NCBI GenBank assembly: GCA_963693365.1
Contig: CAVNZM010000005.1
Span: forward strand, 7,998,001-8,062,000
Origin: Amoebidium appalachense
Taxonomy: Eukaryota > Ichthyosporea
DNA length: 64,000 nt
Direction of reading: 5' to 3'
Shown here: positions 37,150-48,411 of the stretch, piece by piece
Layout: the number at the start of each line of letters is the position of its first letter
How positions within the stretch are numbered: position 1 is the first letter of the stretch
Notes under the pieces: model-generated
Told to the model about the DNA's origin: nothing
The model's input: only the letters and a program-made list of their open reading frames with translations
Database searches by the model: none
Position numbers and translations under genes: made by a program

Positions 37150-37800
37150 CGTCTCAGCAGATCAGCCTAAGTCTACGATCGAGATCGGGGGGGGGGGGGG
37201 GGGGGGGGGGGGGTGGCCCGGGTCCACAGATCATCAAGATCAAGTCCGGGGCCTCAAGATAGCTGTACAGCTGCGTGCATCTTGCCTCTGCCGGCGCAGG
37301 GAGGGACCACGTCAGCTGGAGCAGCCGACCAATAGAATTCTAATTAGTGTGTAGGATAGATCGTAGGAGGACTTAGGAATTGATTGTTCGGGCAGAAGCC
37401 CTTTTGTAAGTATTGGCAAGTCTTGATAGTATATGTTGCCAAACGTATTTATATATTTAGATGTAGAGGAAAGGGGGGAGGGAGGGGGGGGGAGCATAGT
37501 ATGAAATGTAGATTTAGACTCTGCGGTGCCACTAGGGGGAGGGTGAGGGGTGAGGCATGGATAAATATATTAGTTGAGTAGATCGACTTAGCTCGTGCAG
37601 GCGCACGATAAAGTAGATCGGAATGTTTGGAATGTGGCATCGTAGGGGGGCCAGGTGATGATGATCTTTGAGGGCACGGCCTTGATGGCCTCAGTTGTAA
37701 CTTAGCCTCATTCCGTACGGATCTAAGTTTGCCCGTCGGAGCCTGGTCTGAATAAACTTTACCGTTTTCAGTTACACGTTCGTTCCTTTCCGTGTGTGTA
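37150..37800. repeat. Insertion of an unclassified repeat within copia 2
   Basis: Non-copia DNA between RT and RNase H. It contains a G run of about 25 (37189-37213). Read on the minus strand it resembles 41085-41510: both have CTTGATCTTGATGATCT near a poly-C run and GTGCGCCTGCACGAGCT further off. No ORF of note. Confidence 0.5.
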
Positions 37801-37803
37801 CAC

Positions 37804-38260
37804 TTAGTAGAGTGCCGCGTCTCTAGTACATACACAATAGGATACGACATCGTGGATGATGTCCATGATGTAGGACCTCTGGTGCATGTGGAGGTGGTGG
37901 GGGTCGGAGTGGTTGAAGTCGACACCGAGCCTCTGAGCATACGGTCGAAGGGGCTCATACGACAGCTGGCCATCTTGCCGATTCGGAGCAGCTAGGTCAC
38001 GGGCAGACCCAGAGCCCGGGGAGTTGGTGATGGTCGAGTCATCCACATAGTTGCCAGCACAGACCACGTCGTTGTTAGGGAAGAACCGAAGGTAGATGCA
38101 CGGGCCAGTCTTCGTACGAGTGAGGCCGTGGGCAAGGAGGATGCCGTCAAGGAAGTCGTACTAAGCTTTGGAGGCTTGCTTGAGGCCGTACAGAGCCTTC
38201 TTCAATCTCCAGACCTTGCCGAGGGTGGCCATGGTGATGAAGCTGAGCCCGGGGGTTGTT
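37804..38260 (-). pseudogene. Copia element 2 reverse transcriptase core
   Basis: A minus-strand fragment with the catalytic motif in VCAGNYVDDSTITNSPGS, preceded by a reading that resembles the copia RT segment YDFLDGILLAHGLTRTKTG. The frame is broken on both sides. It lies between the gag/protease part and the foreign insertion. Confidence 0.75.
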
Positions 38261-38412
38261 TCATGTAGATGGTCTCGGTGAGTGGGCTGTTGAGGATATG
38301 GAGCCACCATAAGAAGTTGTGGGAGCTTCAAAGAAGTCCCAGTGCCACTCGTAGCCGGGAATGTCGGAATGAAGACGTTCGCCCTTGAAAGGGGCCTTGG
38401 TGGTCTTGCCCA

Positions 38413-40021
38413 TCATGCAGCCGTGGCAATCAGGGGTGTCACAGTCAAGGATGGAAGGGGGAGGCCAATGACGAGGTCTTTCTTCACCATCTCCATGATG
38501 CTGGACATGGCACGGTGGCCTAAACGATGATGCCAGACGGACGGGTGAACACCAGCAGTGGCAGTGAGAGCCATGGCCCGGGGGGGTGGTTGTATGACAT
38601 AGTCCTTGAAGTAGTAAAGATCATTGTGAAGACGGAGGTTGACCAGGTGACGACCAGTGTTGATGTTGAAGAGAAATGACGGAGTGGATGCCTTATTCAA
38701 ATCACCCTTGATGTTCTCTTTGGCAGCCTGAGACGTGGAGAGGAGGAAGGCCTCACCGGACGGAGTGTAGTATGCCTCAATAGTAAGAGAGGCAGGGCCG
38801 TGGATGGTGGTAGTGTGGTAGTGTGAATGATGATATGGCCAACGTGAGTGGCCACGATGGGGGCAGACAGTCATGTTGCAGCCAGAGTTCCAGGCAGGGT
38901 CGGAGGACACAGGAACCGTGCTGGCATTGTATGCCGAGAAGGCAAAAGAGACGGACTTGTCGTTGCCTTGGCGATTACGGTTGGGCTTGGAGGCACGGCA
39001 GTCAGGTTCAGGGCAGTGAGCAATCTTGTGGCCGGGTTCATGACAGTAGAAGCACTCATTGTTTGAGGGAACACGGGGTCGAGCCGGGGAATCAGAATGA
39101 CGGGGACCTGAGAAACGGTTACGACTGGGGGAACGGGATGTGGACCGGTAGGGAGGCTGGTAGGGAGACCGGGAACGGTTGGGCTGACGGGAGAGTCGGG
39201 AACGGAGATCATCACCGGAGGTACGATCGAGGCGGGAGCGCAGGTCACGACGGGGAGGATCACGGGGGATGGCACTGGCAGTTAAAGCCATGCTGGACTT
39301 GGGTTGGCGGTTGTCACGGTGGTTGCGGAGTTGCATCTTGAGTTGTTGACGTAACTCAATGCCCTTGACGTGGTTGTGCAGAGACTCGAAGTCTGGGAAA
39401 GCCTTGTCACCGAAGTGGTAGTCTTCGAGGAGACGGCTGAATTCACGGCCCGGGGTGAGATCGTCACGTGTGGTGAGCTCATTGAAGAACTTCTCCGACA
39501 GACGTACGAAGGTGATGGACTGGTCTTGCAGGGACTGAAGCTGGTTCACAATCGTCTGTAGACGACCCAGGTAGATGGTGAATGATACACCATCCTGAAG
39601 GGCGCAGGCATCCCACTTGCGCTGGAGAAGACGAATCTGATCGGGCCGGCCTTGAAGGTAATGCTCTGACGGAATTTCCACATGGCACGGTCTGGATCCA
39701 TGCCAATACGGTACTGGGCCACGGTGGTCATCTCAGAAGGCTCGATGTTCTGCATCATATGAAGGAGAAAGCAGTTGCGGGCTTCCTTGAGTTCGACAGC
39801 AGTACCGTAGCCGTAGAAGGGGGCACACCATCGACAGGCACGGTGGTGGGGGGGACGTAGTTGTCAGCCAGAACAACGTCCACATGCTTGGCGCCCTTGG
39901 TGCCGGTCATCATACCGAGGAATATGATTTCCCACTGGAAGTAGGTGGTACAGTCGGGGCCAGTTTTGCCTTCACCTTTCCACATGGTGATCTTGTTAAA
40001 GCCAGACTTGTTGGGATCCAT
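38413..40021 (-). pseudogene. Copia element 2 gag, zinc knuckle and protease
   Basis: Gag starts at MDPNKSGFNKITMWKGEGK (40021) and continues in a second frame (39681 to 38413, 422 residues). That frame includes YLGRLQTIVNQLQSL (Gag), an Arg/Ser-rich tract, and the knuckle CFYCHEPGHKIAHC. The protease motif reads AWNSGCNMTV, with Asn where copia proteases have the catalytic Asp. WHHRLGHRAMSSI is the pre-integrase motif. The frame break near 39690, the altered protease residue and the lost integrase all point to a dead copy. Confidence 0.8.
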
Positions 40022-40090
40022 GGTCGCGATGGACAGGAACTATCGCTAGATCTAGGTGTGTGTAGGGAGCTTGCACAAAGGTCGTTAACC

Positions 40091-40344
40091 TGAAAAATTA
40101 TATAAGTATTCGGGGCAAGGACAGGGAAGCAGAGACACAGTGGTGCAGTGTAAAAACACCACAAACACACAGGAACAAGGAACAAGGGAAACAGGAACGA
40201 TCGAAGCAGTGTACACAATGATGTTTGGACACAACTTGAACTGAACTGAATTTATTTCGATCTCGTATATATGCTCAAAATTCCTTTAAGTCAAACATCA
40301 TATCCGTGATTTCCGACCAGTCGGAAATCAGATCTGTCTCTAAA
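40091..40344 (-). repeat. Right (5') LTR of copia element 2
   Basis: Uninterrupted partner of the left LTR. It contains the unoccupied insertion site GATCG at 40199-40203. The right boundary is set where similarity to the left LTR ends (CTCTAA). Confidence 0.8.
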
Positions 40345-42060
40345 AGAAACCAATCACTAAGAACTAATTGCTTTCAGAGAGATCCGGTACGCAGATATGT
40401 ACACGATAGGGCACAGACACTAGCGAAGATCAACTCGTGTCATTATCGAGGAAGTGAGGGAAAGTTCTAACCCATGACACACTGCAAAGACTCAGACATA
40501 CCCCACTTTACCTTGATGATTGGTTAAAGCACGGCAACACATGAAAACTAAAGTAAATTAATGAAGTCTGATCACACATGTCAACCCAAGTGTAGCCTAA
40601 GTGTGTTACCGTCCAATCAACACATATTAAGTAACACAAATCTACCTATTAGTAACATATATTAGTAGAAAAGAAATACGATTATACACCAAAAACAAGG
40701 AGAGGTAGAAAAGAAGATAAAGAAAGAGAAAGAGAAAGGAGAAGAGAGCATAGATCAACAAACAAGATAATAATAGTATAACTATAACTAAAGATATTTA
40801 TGTACACACGAACATGTTACAGTCACGTCTCTCCCTGAGTGGGTGGATTCGTGTACACACATAAATATTCTAATCGATATTACAACACACGATTAAAGCC
40901 GGTACAACACGATTACAAGTATACAAGCCGCTCGGAGATTGATGCCACACTTTTCGTACAAGGACTCGTGTAGCTATTACACTAAGTACATGAACTAAAA
41001 CATAACACAAACTGAAAAGATCTTACCTAATGTAGATACTACGTACTACAACACCCGTATACGGCACCACATATCAATCTACATTCCGATCTACCGGCCA
41101 GCCGTGCGCCTGCACGAGCTAAAGTCTATCGATCCGAAGCTACTCAACATATCTGTCCTCCACCTCACCTACCCCTATGATTGTGGCGCCGTGGAGTTTA
41201 AGTCTATTTACTAACTTGAATATCTCTGGTCCCCCCCCCCCCCCCTACATACATACATATGTGATATATACATACTGACAGATGGCACTATCTCAAGGAC
41301 ATAAGGGCTCTGCCCACTCTATTGCATTCCACATTTCTAAGATCTATCTTACCCGAAACCTCTAATTCTATATGCTGGCTGGATGAGGTTGACGTGGCTC
41401 CGCCCTGTGCCTGCAGAGATGTAGCACGCGCCGATGTACAGCTCCGTATTGATGCCTCGAGGCTTGATCTTGATGATCTCCGGACTCGCCCCCCCCCCCC
41501 CCCCCCCCTCCCCCTCCCCCCTTTGATCTCGACTTAGCCTGCTGAGACAGATTAGCATATATCATGGTCCGCCCCATGTCATGTGGCTGTGACCACCTGG
41601 ACGTATGTCCGTTACCACCCTATAGTCAATGATGTATGTGGGTGCTCACTGTATGATAGTTCGGTTAAACTCCGACAATACCACTGGATGAACCCATGAC
41701 CCCGGCAGTGACAAAATTAACGGTAGCCAACATTTAATTCAATACCATTTTCTTCAAGCTTGTTTATTGTCTCCCCTTTGGGCCCCAGTGCAATGCTTGC
41801 AGTGTTCATCCTTCCACTCCCACCCCTGCATTTCGTGCAGCATTCCACTCCCATCCCCTCTAAATATTCAACTGGCAACTAATAATCTATCGTATGATCA
41901 TTCAGTAATACTAGCAAAAGAGACAGTTTACATGCCGACATTTCTTGCATGGCAATGCCCACACGCATGCTTCCAGTGGTGAGCCTGAAGCTGCTTTCCT
42001 CAAACCTAGAATAAAAGTAGAGCCACAAACCTAACTAGGGAGCGTCCGCCAACTAAGGAC
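40345..42060. other. Intergenic DNA with an unclassified repeat
   Basis: No gene supported. 41085-41510 is a diverged inverted copy of the segment inside copia 2 (37150-37650) and includes poly-C runs at 41230-41245 and 41489-41508. The rest is AT-rich and unassigned. Confidence 0.5.
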
Positions 42061-42120
42061 GAGGTGAGAAAGGGTGGGGGGGTCCCCCTCGGGAGGAGCT
42101 ACAGATGCCAGGAGGCTGGG

Positions 42121-42198
42121 AGGACATCAGGAGAGGCAGGAGAGGGGGGGGGGGGGGGGGGGGTTTGAATGCGGAACACAGTACGAAGTACGCCACAC

Positions 42199-42235
<37 letters not shown>

Positions 42236-42360
42236 ACACACCCACACACACCCACCCCCATCCCAACCCCCACCCCCACCCCCCACCCCACCCCCACCCC
42301 CACCCCCGCACCCGTGCCCGCCCACCCACCCACCAACCCACACACAATCCCTTCCCCGAG
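42121..42360. repeat. Poly-G, CA and C-rich low-complexity block
   Basis: G run at about 42146-42164, CA array at 42198-42232, then CCCCA-type repeats to about 42330. Readings here are microsatellite translations. Confidence 0.8.
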
Positions 42361-42399
42361 CCTTACCCCCTCTCCCCCCATCCCCCCCTCCCGCTTGCC

Positions 42400-43107
42400 A
42401 AAAAGAAAGCACAAAAAACATGTTGCTGTCTTAGAAAGCCTGGGGCAGGGCGCCCGTACAGGTGCTTAGCTTCCTACGTTCCCCATCACAGGCCACACCA
42501 CAGGAGGCCATGGCAGAACATTTAATTCATGATAGTCAAGATACTGCTGCCAGCATAACCACGGACAAATACTGCTGCTGCCAACTGCCCTGTGAGTTCT
42601 TGCGTGCCGAGGTTTGTGTCCTCTTACCCCGGCCATGATTACATTAAACACATATTGCCTTTTGCTACCAGCAAGCGCTGGCCCACACACACCAAAAACC
42701 GACTGGAACTAGACGGCAACATTCCATTAGGGGATTTTCTAGCTGTTGCATGGTGCTCTTGTGTACATAGTCCAACTAACTGGGCCTATGACCCCCCCAC
42801 TACGCATCCTCCTTGGCCGGATATGCCTCGGGGCCCCTTCTCAATGGGCCGCCAGTCACTCAGGTCCCGGCACGGTGGCAAGCAAGGGGGTATGGGAGTT
42901 GCGGTTGGCCCAGGCCGCGAGGAGCAGCTGGAGGGCAGGCAGGGGGTCGTGACGGCCTGCCCCACTGTGTCCTTGCTGGGGGGGTGGCCGACTTGTGCAG
43001 GGCCGTGTGCTCCGCCTGCGGTTGCTCTTTGTGGGCTCTTGTGGGTCGGGGCCAGCCCCATGGGCCCGCCAGTCCCCGCCTTGGTGCCCCCGCGGCCACA
43101 CAGCCCG
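42400..43107. other. GC-rich region next to an unknown gene, no gene assigned
   Basis: GC rises from about 42800 on. Long open frames exist on both strands but none has recognisable motifs. Part may be 3' sequence of the minus-strand gene ending at 43108. Confidence 0.35.
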
Positions 43108-43694
43108 TCAGTGCTGCGGGGTTGTGTCTGTGGTCGAGCCACAATCTGGCGCCGGGCTGCCACAGCTGGCGGGGGTGTCTGCGTCGGGCATGGGTGTGTC
43201 TGGGCCTGCCCGTGCAGGCGTGGGGGAGGCCAAGCCCGAGCGGGGCGAGCCAAAGCCCACCAGGCGCACGGACGAGAGCCGGGACGAGCCGCGGCGCAGG
43301 CCGTTTGCCGGAGAGGCCGGGCTGACCAGGTTGTTGCTGTAGGCGTGGCCGCGGGGCCGCGGAGGCGACGGCTGGTCGGTGGTGTCGTCGTCCAGGCGGC
43401 GGCGCTTGGGGCCGGCCAGCAGCAGCGTGTCCTCCAGCTGGCGCTTGAGCTCCAGCTGCGCCGTCACCTTGCCCTCGCCCGGCGCCTCAGCCGTGGCCGC
43501 ACTGCCCTCGGCCTGCAGCTGCCGCACCCGCTGGCCCTTGGGCCCCGGGCTGGCCACCGGTGACCCGCGCTCGCCTGGGTCAGAGTCGGCGCACTCGCTC
43601 CAGCGCCGCACCCGCTGCGCCATGCGTGCCTGCCCACGGGCCCGCCACCACACAGGTTTGTGCCGCGCGGCTAGCAGCCACTGCTGTGCTCTCC
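43108..43694 (-). CDS. Unknown basic protein, last exon
   Basis: Minus-strand open frame preceded by a good acceptor (CTTCTCCTGCGCAG, exon from 43694) and ending in TGA at 43108. It starts RAQQWLLAARHKPVWW and continues RGQARMAQRVRRWSEC, a Trp/Arg-rich, probably helical stretch. A helix (LELKRQLEDTLLL) follows, then GPKRRRLDDD, which looks like a nuclear localisation signal, and a Ser/Pro-rich tail. An upstream exon may lie at 43760-43940 (a reading ending AVHQLKRLAG joins in phase), but I found no start. I do not recognise the family. It is head to head with the methyltransferase-like gene. Confidence 0.5.
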
Positions 43695-43993
43695 CTGCGC
43701 AGGAGAAGGACACACGCTGTCACAGCCCCTGCCCGCCGGGCTCGAGATTGCTACCGGCTAAACGTTTGAGCTGGTGCACAGCTCTGCGACGTCTCAAACA
43801 CTGCGGAAAGAGAACCTCCCTTGGCGCACACACGGCGTAGCTGCTGCTGTTGCTCGGTGGCTGTAGCTGTGCGCCTGCAGCGCCCAGGGTATCATGCGTG
43901 CAGCCGTGGCAGGTCGGTATGACAGAATAATATATCAAGGGCGATCACAATGAATGCCGTGTCGCCTCATCGTGTCTCTTTCTGCCTTCAGCA

Positions 43994-45580
43994 ATGGCCC
44001 TACCGCGGTAGGTACGGCCCCAGCTGCGGCGCGTCTGCTTTGGCCCAGCCAGGCTCTAACGGTGGCGTAGCGCCAGCCCGCCGGACGTCCTCACAGAGCC
44101 AGCCGGCTGCGTGCCCGCCCTTGGCGTGGGGGAGGCCGAGGTTGCACGGTTGGTGGGGCAGCGGGCGGGGCTGCGGGCTGCGGGCAACTATGCCGCAGCC
44201 GACGGGCTGCGCAGGCAGCTGCAGACCTGGGGCGTGGTGGTGGAGGACGGGCCGGCCGGCAGCAGCTGGCACTGGGCGCCAGCAAGCCGGCAGGGCGGGC
44301 CAGCAGGCAGGGCCGGGGCTGAGGGCTCGGTGTGTGTGCGCAAACACAAGAAGAAGAACGAGGCCCGCACGGCAAAGCGCCACCGTGCCCGGCTGCTGGC
44401 CGACTGGCTGGTGGCCACATACGGCCACGATCACCTGCGCACACGGTAGCACCCTCTCCCCCGTGCTGCGGGGCAGCTGGGCATGACAGGGGGGACAGGG
44501 GGTGTTGACAGGGCAACAGGGGGGTGCTGGATGTGGCGGGGGGGAACGGCAAGCTGGCCTACGAGCTGTGTGTCGTGCGCGGCATACCGTGCACTGTGGT
44601 CGACCCCCGCCCCCTGCAGCTGTCGGCACACACCACCAGCCTGCTGCTGCAGAGGGCACGGGCCTGGGCCCCTGGCCAGGTGGGGCCCCTGCCTTTGTGG
44701 GGCCTGTGTGTGCTGTGCCTTTCTCTCTCTCTATCCCTCTGTGTGTGTGTGTGTGTGTGTGTATGTCTGACATCTTTGCTAATTCAGTTTTTCTTTATTT
44801 GAGCAAGGGTGGGGGGTTTGGGGACTGAACGGGAGGCAAGGCAGGGGTTAGGTGGGCTGTGCTGATGGGCCGGGCCAGGGGCTGGAGGGCTGCAGCTGTC
44901 TGGCGGCTGGCTGTGGGCAGGACACAGAGGGGACGGTGGCCGGCACGGGGGTTGAGGGGGGCATAGCGCTGGATGCCGGGCGGCTGCAGGGCCTGTGCGC
45001 AGGGCTGCGGCAGGCGCTCGGGGCATATCTGCAGCACATAGGGCTGCAGCACGTGCAGGCAGAGTTCACCGACCACTTTGGGCAGGTCACGGCCACGGCG
45101 GCCCTGCTGGCCAGGGCGGGGGTGCTGGTGGGGCTGCACCCAGACGAGGCCACAGACCCGCTTGTCCACGTGGCCCTGGCCCACAGGCACGACTATCCCC
45201 CCCCCCTTCCCTTCCCCCAAAACACACACACCCCACTCCACATCGCACACACCACGTGCCATGTCACACCACTTACACTACACCACACCACCCACCACAC
45301 CCTATCCAACCACACAACCCACCCCACGACTCTGTGGTGCTGACTGTGCTGGGCCCACAGCAAGCCGTTTGCGGTGGTGCCGTGCTGCGTGTTTCCGCGG
45401 CTGTTTGCACATCGCAGGCACTGCGGGCAGGCCGTGGGCAGCTACGAGCAGCTGCTGGGATACCTGCAGGGCCTGCACCCGGCCATCCAGCGCACCGTGC
45501 TGCATGGCCTGCCGGGCCGCAATGTGCTGCTCTACCGCACACAGTGCGGCTTTACAAGGGCCGATGGGGGCCTTTCTTAG
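43994..45580 (+). CDS. Methyltransferase-like protein with ADGLR-type N-terminal helix pair
   Basis: Five exons join in phase to 344 residues: 43994-44007, 44071-44445, 44520-44679, 44921-45186 and 45361-45580. The first is only 14 nt (ATG to CG) and its intron has a CTAAC branch site. The N-terminal part (NYAAADGLRRQLQTWGVVVED) resembles the helical end of cysteinyl-tRNA synthetases. A Lys/Arg-rich linker (RKHKKKNEARTAKRH) leads to ADWLVATYG and the nucleotide-binding motif GVLDVAGGNGKLAYEL, with CTVVDPRP as the acidic ligand for SAM. Later blocks VGLHPDEATDPLV and KPFAVVPCCVFPRLF recur, as I recall, in a poorly characterised family of fungi and algae. The intron after 45186 begins GC rather than GT. 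Substrate unknown. Confidence 0.75.
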
Positions 45581-45979
45581 CTGCACGCGTGGTGCTCGCC
45601 TTATAGCCCTACCCAAAGCTGGTTATCCCTTTAGAGGAGGAAAGCAGTCAGTGCACTTCATTAGATCGGCAGTCGTCTGCAAGATTTTGTCATCTCCACT
45701 TCAACATAAAGTTACACCAAGAAAGGCCGACATAGCCCCCAAACCTACGGTATGCACATAGCATTACAATTGGGCAAATTGAAGTTGGCTGAGAACCTGC
45801 GTGTATGCCCTCTAGCACCCCTCTAGCGTCTCTGCCCCCACCACGGCAGGCACGTGGGCTTGCTGGAAGTCCTCTGTGGCTGTGCCGGTAGTTGACTCGC
45901 GCACGGAGAGGTTGCCGTGGCTGCACACCCACTGCCAGCAATAAACACCCACCCCCGCCGTTGTACGGCCGGGCCCGGG

Positions 45980-46133
45980 CTATGTGAAAGCCAGCACGGC
46001 CAGCAGGGCAAAGTGGTCGGACGGGTAGCCGGCACACGGCAGCAGGGTGGCCGGCAGCTGCTGCAGCGGCGGTATCTGCCCCCCGGGAGACCGTCAGCAT
46101 CCAGGCGGCCGGGAGAGGGGTGGGTGGGTGGGT

Positions 46134-46172
<39 letters not shown>

Positions 46173-47633
46173 AGAAAACAATACCTCCAGCAGCTGAGTG
46201 GGGGCCAGGCCACGGCCATACCAAATATAGTCAATGGTGCGCACACTGGTCACTGGCGGCCGTATCTTGCACGTGGTGTACGGTGGCTCCTGCGGGGGAG
46301 TGCTGTGGGTGTGTCAGGGTGTACACGTGTGTGTGTACCTCCTGCCAGAAAGTGGGTGTGTCAGGGTGTGTGTGTGCCTGCTACAAGTGTGTGTGTCAGG
46401 GTGTGTGTGTGTGCCTGCTATAGATGGGTAGTCAGGGGGGGGGGGTCTGGGTGGGGGGGGGTGGGGGTGGGGGGGGGGGGGGGGGGGGGTGAGCCACGGA
46501 CCAAGCCTGGGCATAAGCACTGGCTAGGCCACAGGGCGCCGCCGCCAGCAGGGCATAGACGGGGCCCGTGGGTTCGCTGTTGAGGTCGCCCCCCAGCAGC
46601 ACCTGCCCGTGCAGACGTCAGCACGGCCTGCACACACTGCCCCGCAGCCAGGCCCGGGCAGGGCCTACCGGCAGGCCCGGGTGGGCAAAGGCCTCGAGGC
46701 GCTGCAGCAGCACCCGGGCCTCCAGCAGTCGCAGGGCCTCGCCCTCCGGCTTGGCCTTGAGGTGCGTGCAGCCCACCACAAGCTCCTGCTGCCCCCTCAG
46801 CCCCCCAGCCTGCCCAGCCCCCCCGTGCCCGTGCAGCCCCCACACACCTGACCGGTGGCTGTGGCAAAGTGGCCCAGCAGGTACACCTGGTTGGCCGGCC
46901 CCTCCACATAGGCCCTGCCCAACCCCGTCAGTGGCCGCCAGGCCCACTGCCCACCACCAGTGTGGCCCATACTCGTAGGGGCCAGCCTCGTGCCGCACAC
47001 ACCGCAACCTGCAGGGGCCCCACCCAGTCAGCCTGCAGCCAGGCCTAGCCCCAGCCGGGCCTGGGGCTGCACCTGGTGGGCCGGTAGAACAGCGCACAGC
47101 CGTCGCTACCGCGTGGCTTCTGCACGTACAGGCCCTCGTAGCCGTGCACGGCCAGGGCTGCGGCCAGCTCGTCATAGCGGTCCACCTCCTGCCCGCCCTG
47201 TTGGTGCGTGCCTGGCGGCCAGGCAGGGGGCACCCACCTGCAGCGTCAGCAGGTCGGGCCTGTGCCGGGTCAGCTCCTCAACCAGCTGCGGGTAGCGCTG
47301 CCCCCACTGCCACGATTCCATCAACGGAGTTCGAGGGTGTGTGTGTGTGTGTTGAAGTTCTGTATTTTTGGTGGTGGTGGTGGGGGGGGGGGGAGGGGGG
47401 AGAGGGGGGGGGGGGAGGGGGTGGGGAGGAGACCTCCAGGCACTTTGGGTCGACGAGGGGAAAGGCTGCAGCCAGGCCGTCTGCCAGCATGTTCCACTGC
47501 AGCAGCGACACGCTGGCGCCTGCGCCAAAGGTCACCACTGGCACCCAAGACACCACCCACCCGTGGGCCGTGCCTGCCTACCTGTGGCATGGCCGGCCCG
47601 TGGAAGGGCCTTGAACACACGTGGTAGCAACAT
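45980..47633 (-). CDS. NOCT: Nocturnin-like EEP-family phosphatase
   Basis: Ten exons on the minus strand join in phase: 47633-47582, 47519-47434, 47306-47238, 47188-47073, 47008-46973, 46914-46848, 46788-46669, 46602-46498, 46289-46185 and 46075-45980 (283 residues). Order of motifs: LLQWNMLADGLA (Asn), LLTLQ joined to EVDRYDEL (metal-binding Glu), SDGCALFYRP, CTHLKAK, GGDLNSEPTG (Asp/Asn), PPYTTCKIRPP, RTIDYIWYGRG and GYPSDHFALL (catalytic His). These match nocturnin, a Mg-dependent enzyme that removes the 2'-phosphate of NADP(H) and is related to CCR4 deadenylases. The first exon is the least certain: the frame stays open further upstream, so the N-terminus may be longer. Introns 8 and 9 carry long C runs in the RNA sense. 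Confidence 0.8.
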
Positions 47634-48411
47634 GGAGCCGAGCTGCAAGGGTGGCCGTAGCACAGGCTGGGGTGCTGACGGCCAGGGCTGTGGCTGGGCC
47701 CCAACAGCTGGCACTTGCTGGCAGTTGGCGTGAGGCGCGGGCCTGGGCCGCCTGATGCTGCGCTGCTTGGTCCTGCTTGGCCGTGCAGCGTTGTGCAGGT
47801 GGGTGTGCCGTGGGCTGGGGGGGCCTGCAGAGCAGCCGCCACCTTGTCGGGGTAGACTTTGTTTCTAGAAACAGGGGGTGGGCTTGCGGGTGTGTTCAAG
47901 GCTGCCAAAGGTACTGATGATCACACCGAGGTTAGAGCAAGTGGAGACTGATGTGGTCAAAGAAAATGGGTGGGTGGGTGGGTCAGGTTGGGGGGAGGGA
48001 GGGAGAGGGAGGGGGCTAGAATGTTTATAAAACTTATTACAGAGTACAACGTCTCCGACCGCGGCTCAGGCCCAGTCACACATAGAGTTACGGTTGTTGG
48101 CTTTATGTTTTTATTTTGGTGAAACGGTTATCTGTTTCTTTGACACTGGCAGTTTATGTAAGCGACCCTCCCTATACCTAGCGGGGGTTGCTCTGTGACG
48201 TCATACTAGCCTCTGCGCACTCCCATTGGCTACGCAATCAGAAGACATCTGATTGGATGCATGCAGAGTTTTGGCGCCAAAGACTGCTGCGCTCACAACA
48301 CCAAACGTGGCAGAACAAATCATTCACTGATCGTGCAGACTCCAGGCCGGACACCCCGTACGTCAGTAGAGTACGTGGCCAAGAAAGGTCGAAGCTCGTG
48401 CTGTATGCGGC
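47634..48411. promoter_or_regulatory. Divergent intergenic region, nocturnin-like and GULO-like genes
   Basis: About 0.8 kb between two genes transcribed away from each other, so it probably holds both promoters. CCATTGGC at about 48220 is a CCAAT-box-like site for the plus-strand gene. The left part may include extra coding sequence of the nocturnin-like gene (open frame to 47908). Confidence 0.45.

Larger units (their letters stand above)
33369..40344 (-). mobile_element. Ty1/copia element 2
   Basis: Minus-strand copia element with matching LTRs at 33369-36318 (interrupted) and 40091-40344. Order on the minus strand: gag (from 40021), protease, pre-integrase motif, RT and RNase H. Most of the integrase is missing, and a foreign segment (about 37150-37800) splits RT from RNase H. 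Target duplications could not be confirmed. Confidence 0.8.

Noticed and set aside
33369-40350. Target-site duplication for copia element 2
   Set aside because: The five bases before 33369 (CCCCT) are not found after 40344, so I do not claim one.
42592-43563. 323-residue plus-strand ORF opposite the unknown gene
   Set aside because: Arg/Gly/Ala-rich in the manner of an antisense frame of GC-rich coding DNA. The minus strand has the better splice acceptor and a more protein-like composition.
44000-44773. 257-residue minus-strand ORF over the methyltransferase-like gene
   Set aside because: The plus-strand exons join in phase with recognisable motifs; the minus frame is an antisense shadow.
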